Below, piece by piece: positions 52,653 through 64,000 of a stretch of 64,000 nt of DNA (the stretch's first letter is position 1; each line of letters opens with the position of its first letter). The notes under the pieces were generated by a model. That model was not told where the DNA came from. It searched no databases and saw only the letters and a program-made list of their open reading frames with translations. Source of the DNA: Prunus persica (taxonomy: Eukaryota; Streptophyta; Magnoliopsida; Rosales; Rosaceae). The position numbers and the translations under genes were made by a program. Location of the stretch: contig NC_034015.1 of NCBI RefSeq assembly GCF_000346465.2, positions 12,066,637 to 12,130,636 on the forward strand, in the 5' to 3' direction.

Positions 52653-55591
52653 TCAGCCTATGGTGTTGTGTCTCTTGCTCTTCCGAGGGCCAAGGGGACT
52701 TTTCCCTGCAGTTCTCTCTGTACTTAAAGGAGATGGAAGCAAGGGCCGGGGACTTCTTCCAGGTCTTCTTGGTGACAAGTTGGCTTGCTCTAAAACTCGG
52801 AACTGAAGCTCCGAAGGATAGTCCCTCATGCAACCAATCCGCGGACCAGCTCCTGTTGTCCACCTACTGGTTAATTGCTGAGCCAACTGATATGACTTCA
52901 TTCCTTTATGTGAATCAATCCTTTGCATGATTTTCTCTTTTGGCACTGGCTTTTCGTCTTCTTCAAATTCATCGTCTTCAAACAAGTTTAGTTTAGGGAT
53001 CATGAAATCTTCCTCTGTTAAGAGTGATTCTTCAGCTGTCTCATAACCATCGTCGGAAGCAGAATCTGGAAAATATTCGCGACAAGTTATTGGTATTCCC
53101 TCCTTGAGAATGTCAAACGCATCATTTCTTTGTGGTATTTCAAGTTTGGCTATCTTTGAGCAGAATCTTTCAGGCAATCTTAACAGAATAGGATTAGCAT
53201 TTTCTACAGGGTTAGAGTCCTCATTGCTTGGATCAGTGCTATCTTGCCCTGAGCCTTCAGCATTAGTTGTTCCAGTATCTTTAGATGGATTTGGTTTTTT
53301 GGGACTGTTTCGAATTCCAATGTTGCTGCTCTTTTTGCTGAGGCCTCCTTCTTCATCATCAGCTGCACTTCTCTGAAAATTGAAAGAAAGGTACATTATT
53401 ACTAGGTCAATTGTACATTACTATTTCTTTAATGGAAACAGTATCTACTATGAATCATGGGAACATTATGTTTCATATAGTATAGGGAAGAGTTTTTGCT
53501 AGCTACAAGGGTGCATTTGTGTCTGAGGATCTCATCTCAGAGCATTAATTTATGGAAAAACCCCGATACGTGGGAAATATAGATTTCGATCAGCTCTGTC
53601 CAGTTAATAATATCCTATCATGTCATATGCTGCTACACAAAACATCATCTGCTGAGACAGTAGAAGATGGTAACTTCTTGAGTTAAAATAATCGAATTTT
53701 TCCCGACGTACCTTAACATTTGTGAGATCTACGTTGTGATCAATAAGGAACAACATGAATTCCTGAAAATTTTCCTCTGTTGGGAGATAATGGCCACTAT
53801 GAGGCCAAACTGACTGTTAAACCAAAAGAGAAAAAAAGAGTGTTAGTAACTATTATATTAAAGCCTAATCTCAAAGATAGACACAGGATTCAATCTACTA
53901 GGTATACGAAAATCGTTGAGAGATTACTCTTTCCTACCTTAAGAATTCCCTGTTCCACCACTAATCTTCCAGCAGAGAGTGTGGCTCCACCTGCCAAGAA
54001 GCTTGAATGTTGAAATGTACCTTTGCTCTTCTGTCCAATATACAAGGTCTTGGATGTGCTAAGCACAAATATCCACTTAGCATCTCTGACTTCTGTTGTA
54101 TCAAGAAGATTTCCACTCTGCTTGTAAATGAACTTCCCATCTTGCATTACAACTTCATAAGCCTCTCTTTCTATCTGCAGAAATGAAGCAACAGTTATCG
54201 GTAGGTGCACCGGTTTTGTTTGATCTAAAATGTCTTGGGAATTTGTTTCATTCTTAAGGTTTATGGTCAGAAGATTGAAATGCCATGGTGAGAAGAGATT
54301 CAAACTCCTTCACGAAAACATAAAGAAATGAGAAATCATAACGGAAGATGAGACTCACAGGGCCAAGATACTTGATGCATTGTGTTTGAAGCTTTGGCCG
54401 AGGACATACTTCATGGTTGACTTCTCTTCCATCTCCTATGTCAAGCCTGCATTTTTAAGAGAAAAAAAAAAGATTATTAAATAGGTGCTAAAACATTCTT
54501 GGCTGTGATCAAGGAGCATTTCTAATTGCTTTGCATGATGTCCCAGATTAAACTTACCAATAGAAGAAGGGCTGTGTACTCTCACAATGGAGCCATTTCG
54601 CATAATAAAAGTGAAGATTATGGCCATAACGATGTCGAGGATCAATCTGTTAATAGGAAGGAACAAGAGTAAGAATCCATGAAGGAAATTTTGTACATTG
54701 ATTCTAAGGTATGTTGCACTATAAGGTATAGAACTTACTGCCTCAAGCCAATGCTGCAAAGCAAGTTTACGGGCCCTTTTGTCCTTAGACAAACCTTTTC
54801 CCACCTTCAAAAGAGATGATGCAGCAGCAGTTAGAGCCATAATATAGCAGTACAGAAGTGCACATCACGTAGTGTAATACTAACTAACCTTGGCAGCTCT
54901 GGTTCTTGCCCTAGACCAGCGAGAAACAGCTGTCTCGGGTTTCTGAATGTCAAAAAATGATATTGAGCTCCGTTTGAGCTCAGCAAAATCTAGTGCCCTC
55001 CACCTACAAATTGAGTTCACCAAAATATAAGTCTAACTTCAGAAGGATACAAATAGGGATATGTGGACAGGACTAGTAGGCATAAAACTTTTCCATTTCC
55101 TTTCATGCGTGACACCGAAAGCTCTTCAAATTGAAAGAAGACATGAAAGCATACCATCTTTGCTCAACAAGAATTGCACAATCTGCTAACTGTCTTCTCG
55201 TGCGGAAACTTTTATAAACTTTCTGCAACTTCAATGCAGCCTGGTATCTGTGTTTTCCTGGCTCCTGGGTCTGGTTTTCTGTTGTCAGCAAAGGGTCTCC
55301 AGCATCGCTTTCTGCTCTGGTAGACGCAATGTTTTCCATATCTGCCGAACATGTCTTCGTTAAGGGCTTGGTGTTTAACTCCATCCCTTTAAAGCTAAGT
55401 GATCCTTCAATATTCATCTTTCCTGAACCATTTGTGGTGGTTGGTTCAGAATCAGGGCCGTTGGAGCTTAATGACCGCAAGGGCTTCCTCTCTTCTTCTT
55501 TCCTAAGACTAACTGGACTTACAAGAACAGCTCCACAATGACTATCCAAATCATCAAAATCAGAAAGTGGGCAGGAAACTGGAAACCCCAT
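52653..55591 (-). CDS. IQM-family calmodulin-binding protein, 617 aa
   Basis: IQM proteins are plant Ca2+-independent calmodulin-binding proteins with one IQ motif. Eight coding exons: 55155-55591, 54889-55003, 54739-54804, 54558-54646, 54359-54446, 53938-54174, 53712-53813 and 52653-53372 (stop). All junctions hold frame (617 residues). Seen: a Ser/Glu-rich N-terminus; the IQ motif [15 protein letters not shown] around residues 119-133; then the conserved IQM core ([74 protein letters not shown]); and an acidic then Arg/Ser-rich C-terminus ending [10 protein letters not shown]. Length suggests an IQM1/IQM2-type long member, not decided. The start follows a CTTACAG acceptor, so the 5' UTR is probably spliced. 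Confidence 0.92.
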
Positions 55592-56270
55592 TGACCAACA
55601 AGGGATATCTGTAAGATTATACTACTACTAACCAAGATCTGAATCGACGAGATGATCGAGATCTATTGGGTCTCTTTACCTGTAAAAAACTGAACAGAAT
55701 GTACAGAATTAAACATAAAAAGTTCATCAAACTTGACATCCATGAAGGGCAATATAATCAAACTTGGTACCAACAAACATTGTTTCAACATTCATGAATG
55801 GAGGTCTACCATTGGATATATAGGCACACATCCATTTCCTCCTCTTTCCTGTTTTTCTACTAGAATCTAAAGCATGGTTCCTCAAAAGCCATTTTACAAT
55901 CCCATGCAAATTGCAGAGGAGGGTTTATATCCAACACTCTAAATTGGGTGATACAAAATTTTGCAACTTGTAAATTTGAAAATATTAAAAGTCTCAAATG
56001 CATTAAATGCAAATACTAACACACACACACATCACCAATTGCAACATTCAACCAACAAATTAAGTGAATGACTCACAAGAAAGCCTTTTGATACGTTTAT
56101 GAATGAGGGGTGCACAATGAGTCTTACCTTAATCAGAGACAGAATGGAAGCAGAGATGGAGACTGGTTTAAGACAAGGCTGAGGAAAGAGAGAACCAAAG
56201 AAGGGTAGAGAGAGAAAGATGGAGAGGAAGTAAAGAAATGGACGAATGATGGGAGAGAGAGCGGAGAATG
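55592..56270 (-). other. IQM gene 5' leader with probable UTR introns
   Basis: On the coding strand there are donor-like sites ATTAAG|GTAAGAC near 56127 and ACAG|GTAAAGAG near 55679, and an acceptor CTTACAG near 55611. These suggest two non-coding 5' exons; the more upstream one would be GA-rich (about 56128-56260). Inferred from splice signals only. Confidence 0.45.
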
Positions 56271-59200
56271 TGGGAAGTTGAAGGGGTTTTATTTTGTAGA
56301 GGTTTCAAAGGTTACAGAGTGGCTTTCATGGGCTTGCTTCTCTCCTTCCACAGAGAGCTCTACTTTTTTTTCTCTGTCTCTGGCTTACAGAGCACCTACG
56401 TTGGCTTCATGCTATTCTTGCAACATTTATATATAGAAGTTAGAGAGAGAATTCTAGAGAGAGAATTTCTATATAGAGAGAAGAGGGGGGAAGAAAAAGA
56501 GTAACAGTTGGATCATAGTCTCCCCACACGTGTTATTGACCACAAGAGAAAGTTCACCAACTTATAATATATATTTTTCTTAATGAATCTCTATTTTGAT
56601 CTTTTTAATTCATGTGAATATTGTATTTATGTCTAAAATTACGTGATTTTAAATTTTTCTATAATTGGTTTAATCATATTTGGTTTGAAGGAAAATAAGC
56701 TTCATTTTCTTTAAGTAAAAACGAAAAGGTGCATGACAAGTTTTATAAGATACTAGTTTAAATACCCCTTTTTTTTGGTTAAGTTTGAATTTTTTTGTTA
56801 TTAGGACTAAATTCTATTATGATATGAATGATCATTACCAAAAACCTATAATGCAAGTTTAATTTATAGTTAATGTAATAAATTGCTTGTGATTTTAGGA
56901 GGAATATATGCATTTTCAAGCAAGCAAGTGATTTGATGTGTAAAGTTCTCATGATGACGAACACACTGTCGTTTGAAGGTTTAATTGATAATTTAATTAC
57001 TTTTCTAATTGCTTTTTTTTTTTGGTTGTTTCTTCATCTAACTAATCCATGTTAGTTTATCCCCTTTTTAATTTTTAACTTGACATTAGCCATCCAAACC
57101 TTTTTCCAATCTTTTCTTTTTCTCTTCTTTTTTTTTGGGTCAAGGAATCTTTTCTTGTTCTCTTGTCACAAAATTTGGGTGGGAATGGGATGGTTTCTAA
57201 AAACCCTATTTAGTATTGTATGGCCACAGATGCATGGAAACTTCTTTGGTTAGAAAACAATACATTTCTCCTACCCAATATTCTCTTAAATGAGTGTTAT
57301 TTGCATCATGCGAAAAAACTTATGAAAAGTATAGGGTTTCCCCTTTTTATGGAAAAATGTTATGTTTTCAAATGGTCGAAAATGTCATATATATAAAAGA
57401 CCACACATTCATACATGATTTTAGTTACATTAACTAATTATATTGATTAAATTAGCAAAAGAAGATATTCTTTCTTTTTACTAGAATGATATTTTAAACT
57501 ATTTTTGACGTACGAAAAGGGAAGTTTAAACTCAGATATAATTGGGTGAATATATTGCCTTGATCAAGTAATCTAACCCGCAACATTTGAAAAAGAAGAA
57601 AAATCCACATTCAACCCCCCCCACCCCCCCAGATACTTGAAAGCAATTAATTTCCCACCAAAAAATTAAGTTACAACAAATACATGTTTACCCTTTTGCC
57701 GGCCACCTTCTTAAATGCAAGTGGGTCACCGCCACGGTATAATTGTAAGTACGGTCCTTGAAAGTATTATTATTTTCCCTTCTCTTTTGCCGTACCACTT
57801 TTTTGTCCTTTTCTTCTTCTTCTTCTCAAATTAGGTTTATTGCATCTACGTGCTCAAATGTCATGTTCATATTGTGCAAAAGAATTTTAACACTTACATT
57901 CGATCATTAATTTATATATGAGCATGTTGTATTATCTATGAGCAAATTAAATAAATAATATCTTATGTTTGAATATACAAATTCAAAAGATGAATTTATT
58001 TGCAAAAATAATTTTTTAAAACAACATTTCATAACGATAGCGTGTTAAATATGTTTCGAGAACGAAAATTGACCTCTCATTGAAAAAAAAAAAACATGTA
58101 ATTATCGTATTAATACTTGTGAACTCAACACGACAAATTTTGGACGATGTGAATTACATCGTATATGATTTTATCAGGTCTAGTAATTTTTGAGTGATGT
58201 AATATTTGGACGATGTGTTCACGAGTTGTGACAAGAAGTAGACTTCATTGTGATTCAAGAACGAGTACAGCTCATGTACTGTCACAGTACGGCCTGTTAG
58301 AGTGGGATTTGTTTGGATTAGATTCTATGAGCAGCTGGAGAATATGGAGCTTTCCGCAAAAGTGCTTTTAATTCTGACTCATTCTAATTACAGAGTCCGA
58401 CATGTATTTTTTTGGGTCCAAGTCCAACGCGTTTGTTTTGTTTTTGTAAAGCACCGACACACTCACAACTCAACAGTCAAATCACTCGCTCCTATTTTAT
58501 TTATAGTAGTTGATGACCAGATGAAAGAGAAGAAGAAAAAGGACTTTTGGAAAGTTTCAAAGGCATGGGAGATTTTGGACTTCGGAGATTACTGGCTTAG
58601 GTAAATTAGGTGTTTGGCGTGTGAGAAAATTGAAAGAGAAAACTTGTACATTGGTCAACTAGTCAGCATCTGAGTGCATCATCATACATATATGAAGCTA
58701 CGATAAAATCTCACATGTTATAAAGTAAGAAGTGAAGTTCACATGAATAAAGTAAGAGGATATTAGTTAAAAGATGAAATTATGATGTCGGGAGAAAATG
58801 TTGAAGATGCATTCATGGGAGGCCATTCTAATTGCCTATAAATAAGCTTCCTTTTAAGTTGTAAAATACACAACCAATTAGAAGAGAAGAGAGTCAGAGT
58901 CAGAGAAGAAAAGAGAGAATAAGTTCTATCTGATAAGAAATTCTGTTAGTGTAAACACCATAAAGAGCAAATATAATTTCACTCCCAATATGCTCCCAGT
59001 ATTTAGTGGTACTTCTCATACTCTTTGATTATTCTAGTTCTATAACATCACATGACTTTTCAAAATTATAATAATTGTTTTGTTACTTTGTGTACAATGT
59101 CATGTTAAAACGGAGGCTTTCTAAAGCAGAGATGTCCTTATTCTCCTTGAAAGATGACCTAAATATAGATGATTTCGATTGTTGAAATATATTATAGGCA

Positions 59201-59433
59201 ACCCTAGAAATGATGTGTGCACTTTTCTTATAAGGGCTTAACGTAGAAAAACTTCATGTGTCCAACTATTATATATCAAGGTCAGGCTTTAAAAGAATCG
59301 GCCAGTATCATATTACATATCTACCACGTTGCTTACATAGGATAAGAATTTGATGCAAGAAAAACATGTTACATATGGATTCATATAACATATGCTAGTT
59401 CCTTATGCCAATATTTACAGGCTGACAAGATAT

Positions 59434-59435
<2 letters not shown>
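56271..59435. other. intergenic region between IQM and HST
   Basis: AT-rich spacer. It holds CT/GA tracts, a C run (about 57617-57631), TTC repeats near 57812-57827 and an LTR-like remnant at 58799-59047. A 100-codon open frame (58302-58604) has no recognisable domain. No gene is supported. Confidence 0.45.
58799..59047 (+). mobile_element. LTR-like remnant (possible solo LTR), copy B
   Basis: It starts TGTTGAAGATGC, contains TGCCTATAAATAAGC near 58836 and ends TCTATAACA. It shares the TATA region, a GTGTAAACACCATAAAGAGCAAATA-like block and a TATTTAGTGGTACTTCTCATACTC-like end with copy A at 46478-46811. No target-site duplication was identified; ends approximate. Confidence 0.45.

Positions 59436-59465
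<30 letters not shown>
59436..59465. repeat. (CT)n microsatellite just downstream of HST
   Basis: About 15 CT units ending ~30 bases from the HST stop codon. On the coding strand this is a GA run in the 3' UTR. Confidence 0.9.
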
Positions 59466-59468
<3 letters not shown>

Positions 59469-59496
59469 CAAGATTCAGCAAATACTGAGGGAGTTG

Positions 59497-62400
59497 CTAG
59501 ATGAAAGGAAAAATGATATACTCAGCATAGAAGAGATTCCATATAAATCTGTAGTAGCCGGCAATTGCTTCCTGCAGAACGCATTCAAACTTATGATCAG
59601 ATGATGAATCAAATACTCTCTGTCATTTTATTGGAATCTGAATAGATCATCTCGAAGTAGTAGTGCCGAATTGTCCTATTCCAAACTGTACTGCTTGATC
59701 ATTAGACCAGTAAAATGCTATTTACACAAAATGGAATTTTATACCTTGGTGTAATTTGCTTGCTCGAGCACCCAAGTCTGAAAGTACATGAGAACAAAAT
59801 TTACATAAGAGTTCAACAATAAAGCACAAATTTTCATCAAGTGTTGTTTGTTCGTGTGTGCGAAAGAGCTCTAACATAAACCATTCACATCCAATTAAAT
59901 GCAGATTAGAAAGCACGAAGCAGAACACGTTGCCATTGTCACTTTATTCTCCCAAGTCCTCACCACACACGCACACACACAAAATATACCAGAATTCCTA
60001 ATACTGAAAAGAATCAGCATCATAAATGCCTAACTGAAAAAATCATTCAGTGAGAAGAAACTACAGAGAGGTGGGATGCCATTTTCGACAGTAAATTTGT
60101 CTGATATCATAAGCATTTTATTTACATCCCCCCTCTCTTTTCTGTCAATACTCTTGGAGCATTGACAGAAAAGAGAGGGGGGATGTAAATAAAAAGACAT
60201 TCATAAAAACAAGGAACAAACAAAAAAAGAAAAAGAAAAAGAAGCCGTTTAGAATGGATATAGTGGTGATGAGGTCAGAACAGCAAGATACAAACCTGGA
60301 AAATTAAACTCAGAGCCAAAATTGTATGGGTCGGTATCATTAAGCTACGCCTGAATGCCTGTACACAAGCAACATAAAGGCTTTAATTTTTTGAGTCGAC
60401 GGAAAACACGAAGAATTTCACAAACACAATAAATCAAAGCCATTAGCTTTTGTCCAAAAGCATGAACCACGCAAGCATCTAGAGATACACTTCAAAGTTC
60501 AAAGGGATACATGCTCACCTGAGGCATGAAACTTGCTGCGAATATAGAACCAACATAGTTTAGCAGCAAAAGCCCAGAACCCAGGAATGCAATCTTTCTA
60601 ACTCCAAGTTTTGTTGCAAATGTTGATATCTGAAACCTGTAAGCATATATTTGAAATAAATATTGGTGGGCAACTGGAATGTTAGGCTTTAAACAAAAAC
60701 AATGGTGCATTCTGATCTGAAAATGTAGAGAAAAGAGTACCAATATTGGTTAAGCATAATCTAAGACATTGACAATTACAGTGAGTTACATGGCAAAACG
60801 ATACCCACTCTGTGTCTATGCAAGTATGGGGTAGAGGGTGCGGAAAGTATTATATGGGGTAAGAATCAAATGAGGAATCAGCTGCCAGAAAGTAACTAGG
60901 CCCTGCAACTTACTTGCGGTCTCCCTCTACATCAGGAAGATCTTTTGTTATGGCAATAACCAATGCAAATAATGTTACAAAGGTAGTGATAAAAGCCACG
61001 GGCGAGCTGCAGGTAGAATTTGAATTTCAGCATCAGTCTCTTTAAAATTTTAAATTATGAACATTACACAGCTAAAATATCAGAAGGATATAGTGACATT
61101 CACAAGAGAAAGTTGGACAATTAGATCAATCAATACAGATTTGTTTGCATAATAAAATTGAAAATTGAAAATTAGTAATGCTCATGTGTTGGATTTAGAA
61201 AAGGTCCCTTTTTGTTAACTTTCAAAATCCATATTGGTGTGTAAACTACAGCAGTTCCTTATCAATCCTGTATTAGTCCATCCAATTGTATAGTCATACC
61301 AGTTAAAATACAACAAATGGTAACACACCTCCACTCAAATTGAAGCCCAAGGGCAGCTCTAGTGGCATAATATACACCAAAATTAAGAAGGAAACCCCGT
61401 ACCTGCAGTAGTTATTGGAGAAAAATAAGGCAAAATAATTTTTAAAATATATTTGTGAATCAACATAATAGTCATTGAACAGATCCTATCCTCTTCATAA
61501 TATATTTACTTTCCAGGCTCCTTGCTCAAAAGTTGTTTGAATTCATGCCCAGAAATTTTTAGACAACTATATTAGATCAGTAGAACTACACTATTGCAGC
61601 GATTCAACTATAAAGAGTGTTATGCTACAATAGCATTTGGTGCTTCAGCCATTAGGGTAATATTCATATTTGGAAATTTTTGTTTTTTGTTTTTTGTTTC
61701 ACATTGCTTCTAAAATAAACTACTCGCTTTCCTGTGACTCACAGGTCTGCTTCCGCCAACACTTTTCTACTCTCTTTTTTTCATGGGTGTAATTTGTGGA
61801 TGTTTAACTTTATTTCTCTAGAACTTTCAGGCTTTTTTTACCAGAACTTGCTTAGATTGTGATGATTATAAATGTATTAACTATTATCTACTTTACTTTT
61901 TATTTGGACATTTTAAGGCAGGCGCATGAATTTCAAATCCCATGTACAAAAAATATCAAGCAATTTGAGTAGTTACTGATTTTAGAATGGAGAAAAAAAA
62001 AATTACAAAAAATGAGCGCATATTTCTATTGTGAGAATTGGATAACAGGAGAAAAAAGTGATACCGTAGCAATTATAAGAAATGCTGCAACAGGAAATCT
62101 CTTCATTCTAAACGGAGGAACAGAATATATGGTACCAAGGAAAAGACCAAGACTGTATAGAGAAGTAATGAATGGCCCAAAGTTCATTCCGACAATCAAC
62201 AGGCCAGTCACTACAAAAAATACCACCAGAAGCCATGCTGATTTAACTGAAAGGTCCCCTGCAGCAATAGGTAAATAAGGTTTGTTTACCCTGCAAACAC
62301 AACAGAGAGATGCAGAATAAGTTCAAAGAAACTAATATGCAATAATGTCCTTGGACAGTCTGTCACACAATGGAAACAAAGAAAAAACAGAAAAGATGAT

Positions 62401-63919
62401 TTACCAAAGGTCAAGATCGTCTGGCTCTATATTTTTCCTTTTATCAATGACTAAGGAACAGGTTCTATCAAGAGTCTCTAGATCAGATGATTGATATTAA
62501 TCAACTATGTTAAGGCATCAATTACATTCTGACAAGGGCCAACTTGTGATGGATCTTAAACAACAAAAAATGCGTACAAACCCTATTGTGGTTGTTGGAA
62601 ACCAATATTTTGAGTTTAAGACTGTTGCGCAAATCCTTGTCTAATAGTATGCTCAAGAAACAGAAATTCGTAAAAATATACGCCCATCGTACTTGTCAAT
62701 TTTGATATCGTAAATCTGGTTGATGCCAACTATGTAACCATTCCCACATAGTAGAGCAAAAAGACCAGAGAATGCCTTAAACAGCAGAGACCACTTTATC
62801 AAATTGGAGTTCTCAATCAACGCTCTAGTCACCAAAGCACTGTGGACAAAACAACAAAGAAATTTGGTCAACTACACCTGGCCTGAGTTGGAAATGAAAC
62901 CAGTTTACTAATACAAATCAATGTTCTGTGTGGTAATTACTTACGTAGAACCCAGAACTGTTCCACGTATGGTATGAGGCCTCAGGAATCTCCAACAAGC
63001 ATCTTTAAAATCTGAAATTCTGGTCAATACTGGATCAGATCCAGCAGCTTCAACTTGACTGCAGGCCTGGCAGCATTCACTTTCACTTTAATACCATAAA
63101 AAGAAAGGGCTTGAGTCTCATAGACTACAGTCTCCAAAATCAATATGCAACCATGTATATGGAACCGAATCAAGTACTAACACATGTAAAATCAAAATCA
63201 AAATCAGTAACAAGGCAAAGGGAGTATAATCTATAAACAGACACCAAATTGCCTTTTTTTTTTCCTTTTCTATTTGCATGTTCCACAGTAAAGCAAATAG
63301 GTACAACCAACTATATCAAGCTTCTAACTAGTTTTTTGCTGCTTTGACATGTTCAATAGTAGGATTGCGTACTATCAACCGCTTACCCTATATTAGTCCT
63401 TCAAACCTTGACATAATGTCGTAATTGCAGCATCACTTCAGAATAATAATCAAGTAGAAACTTCCAGTTCCACAAGCTAACAATAACAGCTAAAGGAAAA
63501 AATTACAGAGACCAAAATTCACTAATTGGAGCAAAATCAAACATACCCAACTGGAAAAGAAAAAGGAAAAGAAAAATAAAAACAATCTTCTAACCAAAGT
63601 TTCATAGTGGCATTTCCTAATGAACAGTGCTTAGAGAAGAACCCAATTGGACCAACTAAAAGTTGAATGTAATTTATATCATTGAGGAAGAAATGCAGCA
63701 TACCCAGATGGAATTTCGCCTCTTCTGACAGTTGGGTAAGGACTTTGAGCTTCTGTAGAGCCCAATTGAGTACAAGTTTTGTGTGCATTTTGAGAGAGAA
63801 GCAAAGGGGGATTTGGAAGTTGGCTTAACGAAAGTTGAAGGAAAAGAAGAGGAGGTCTTGCAATGAGGGGTTAGAGCTGGAAACCGTGGAGAAGATGAGG
63901 GAGCGAATGAGAGCTCCAT
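59497..63919 (-). CDS. HST: homogentisate solanesyltransferase, chloroplastic, 388 aa
   Basis: HST is a plastid-membrane UbiA-family prenyltransferase. It joins homogentisate to solanesyl diphosphate with decarboxylation, the first committed step to plastoquinone-9 (Arabidopsis PDS2 locus). Ten exons: 63704-63919, 62945-63066, 62693-62839, 62065-62290, 61329-61402, 60914-61006, 60519-60636, 60296-60358, 59745-59777 and 59497-59571 (stop TAG), with all junctions in frame (388 residues; Arabidopsis ~386). Seen: a Ser/Lys-rich transit peptide (about residues 1-72); the R-P-H-T-I-R-G-T motif; the first Asp motif N153-x3-D157-x3-D161 followed by K-V-N-K-P-Y-L-P; the second motif with K283-D284-L-P-D287-V-E-G-D291; and about eight hydrophobic membrane segments. 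The sequence follows HST rather than tocopherol HPT (I-A-A-G-D-L-S-V and [11 protein letters not shown]). The start MELSFAPSS was chosen over an in-frame ATG 36 bases upstream. Confidence 0.95.
60116..60194. repeat. perfect 34-bp-arm hairpin with 11-base loop in HST intron 8
   Basis: Arms 60116-60149 and 60161-60194 are exact reverse complements (TTTTATTTACATCCCCCC... and ...GGGGGGATGTAAATAAAA). The loop is ACTCTTGGAGC. The inner right arm begins ATTGACAGAAAAGAGAG, resembling the 5' part of miR157/miR156. It lies inside the intron between HST exons 60296-60358 and 59745-59777, so a pre-mRNA would carry it. Confidence 0.95.
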
Positions 63920-64000
63920 GCTACGCTTACAACACAGACAGAGAGCGAGAAACAAGAGTCTGTCCGTGCCTCCGAGAAAGTAGAGAGGATATCACTTTGA
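63920..64000 (-). other. HST 5' leader / promoter-proximal edge
   Basis: A pyrimidine-rich leader on the coding strand (TTTCTCGGAGGCACGGAC-like, then CTCTCTGTCTGTG). The promoter lies mostly beyond the window. Confidence 0.5.

Noticed and set aside
58302..58604. 100-codon open frame upstream of HST
   Set aside because: No recognisable domain, no splice context, and composition like surrounding AT-rich spacer.
60116..60194. Calling the hairpin a MIR156/157 gene
   Set aside because: The miRNA-like word is on the 3' arm and matches only the first part of miR157/156; arms are perfect, unlike conserved precursors.

Overview
This is a stretch of nuclear DNA from a flowering plant (eudicot). The genes have many short exons joined by GT-AG introns, AT-rich introns and spacers, and plant-specific proteins: a strigolactone-receptor-like hydrolase of the DLK2 type, an IQM calmodulin-binding protein, a plastid homogentisate solanesyltransferase and a ubiquitin-RUB fusion. 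The protein sequences look most like those of Rosaceae (Prunus, Malus, Pyrus). That placement is an impression from remembered sequences, not a computed result.

Layout. On the + strand, 141-7811 holds the last ~1,142 residues of the rRNA-processing factor RRP5; its 5' part lies outside the window. All other intact genes are on the - strand: DLK2 (8619-9828), a CPSF-A/DDB1/SF3b3-family protein (14206-24509), Mediator subunit MED7 (27319-29322), eIF3c (31642-35460), the APC/C activator CDC20 (43470-45521), a ubiquitin-RUB/NEDD8 precursor (48226-50616), an IQM protein (52653-55591) and homogentisate solanesyltransferase HST (59497-63919). For every gene I set exon boundaries by hand from splice sites and frame continuity. 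All models stay open to the stop codon and have family-typical lengths.

Spacers. Accessory DNA is concentrated at 9.8-13.8 kb, 24.5-27.3 kb, 30-31.6 kb, 36.3-43.4 kb, 45.6-48.2 kb, 50.6-52.2 kb and 56.3-59.4 kb. Elements with defined ends are a 1,079-bp Mutator-type fold-back element with a perfect 9-bp target-site duplication (10196-11274), a 459-bp hAT-type MITE with an 8-bp duplication (30478-30936), a 348-bp TRIM retrotransposon with 117-bp LTRs and a 5-bp duplication (38542-38889), and a 941-bp PIF/Harbinger-type element flanked by TTA (40222-41162). There are also a long-armed fold-back MITE (51533-51960), a 131-141-bp-arm hairpin (39057-39367), two related LTR-like remnants, and gene relics (ATP synthase 6-kDa subunit, CBL calcium sensor, Harbinger-associated Myb/NAM-like exon).

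How the genes relate. There are no operons, and most neighbours are functionally unrelated housekeeping genes: ribosome biogenesis (RRP5), translation (eIF3c), transcription (MED7), cell cycle (CDC20), protein modification (ubiquitin-RUB) and plastoquinone synthesis (HST). From memory, RRP5, the CPSF-A-like gene and HST have Arabidopsis homologues close together on chromosome 3, which suggests a partly conserved syntenic block. I found no new multi-gene system. The most unusual signal is a perfect 34-bp-arm hairpin in an HST intron whose arm partly resembles miR156/157. No convincing tRNA or rRNA gene was found by eye.
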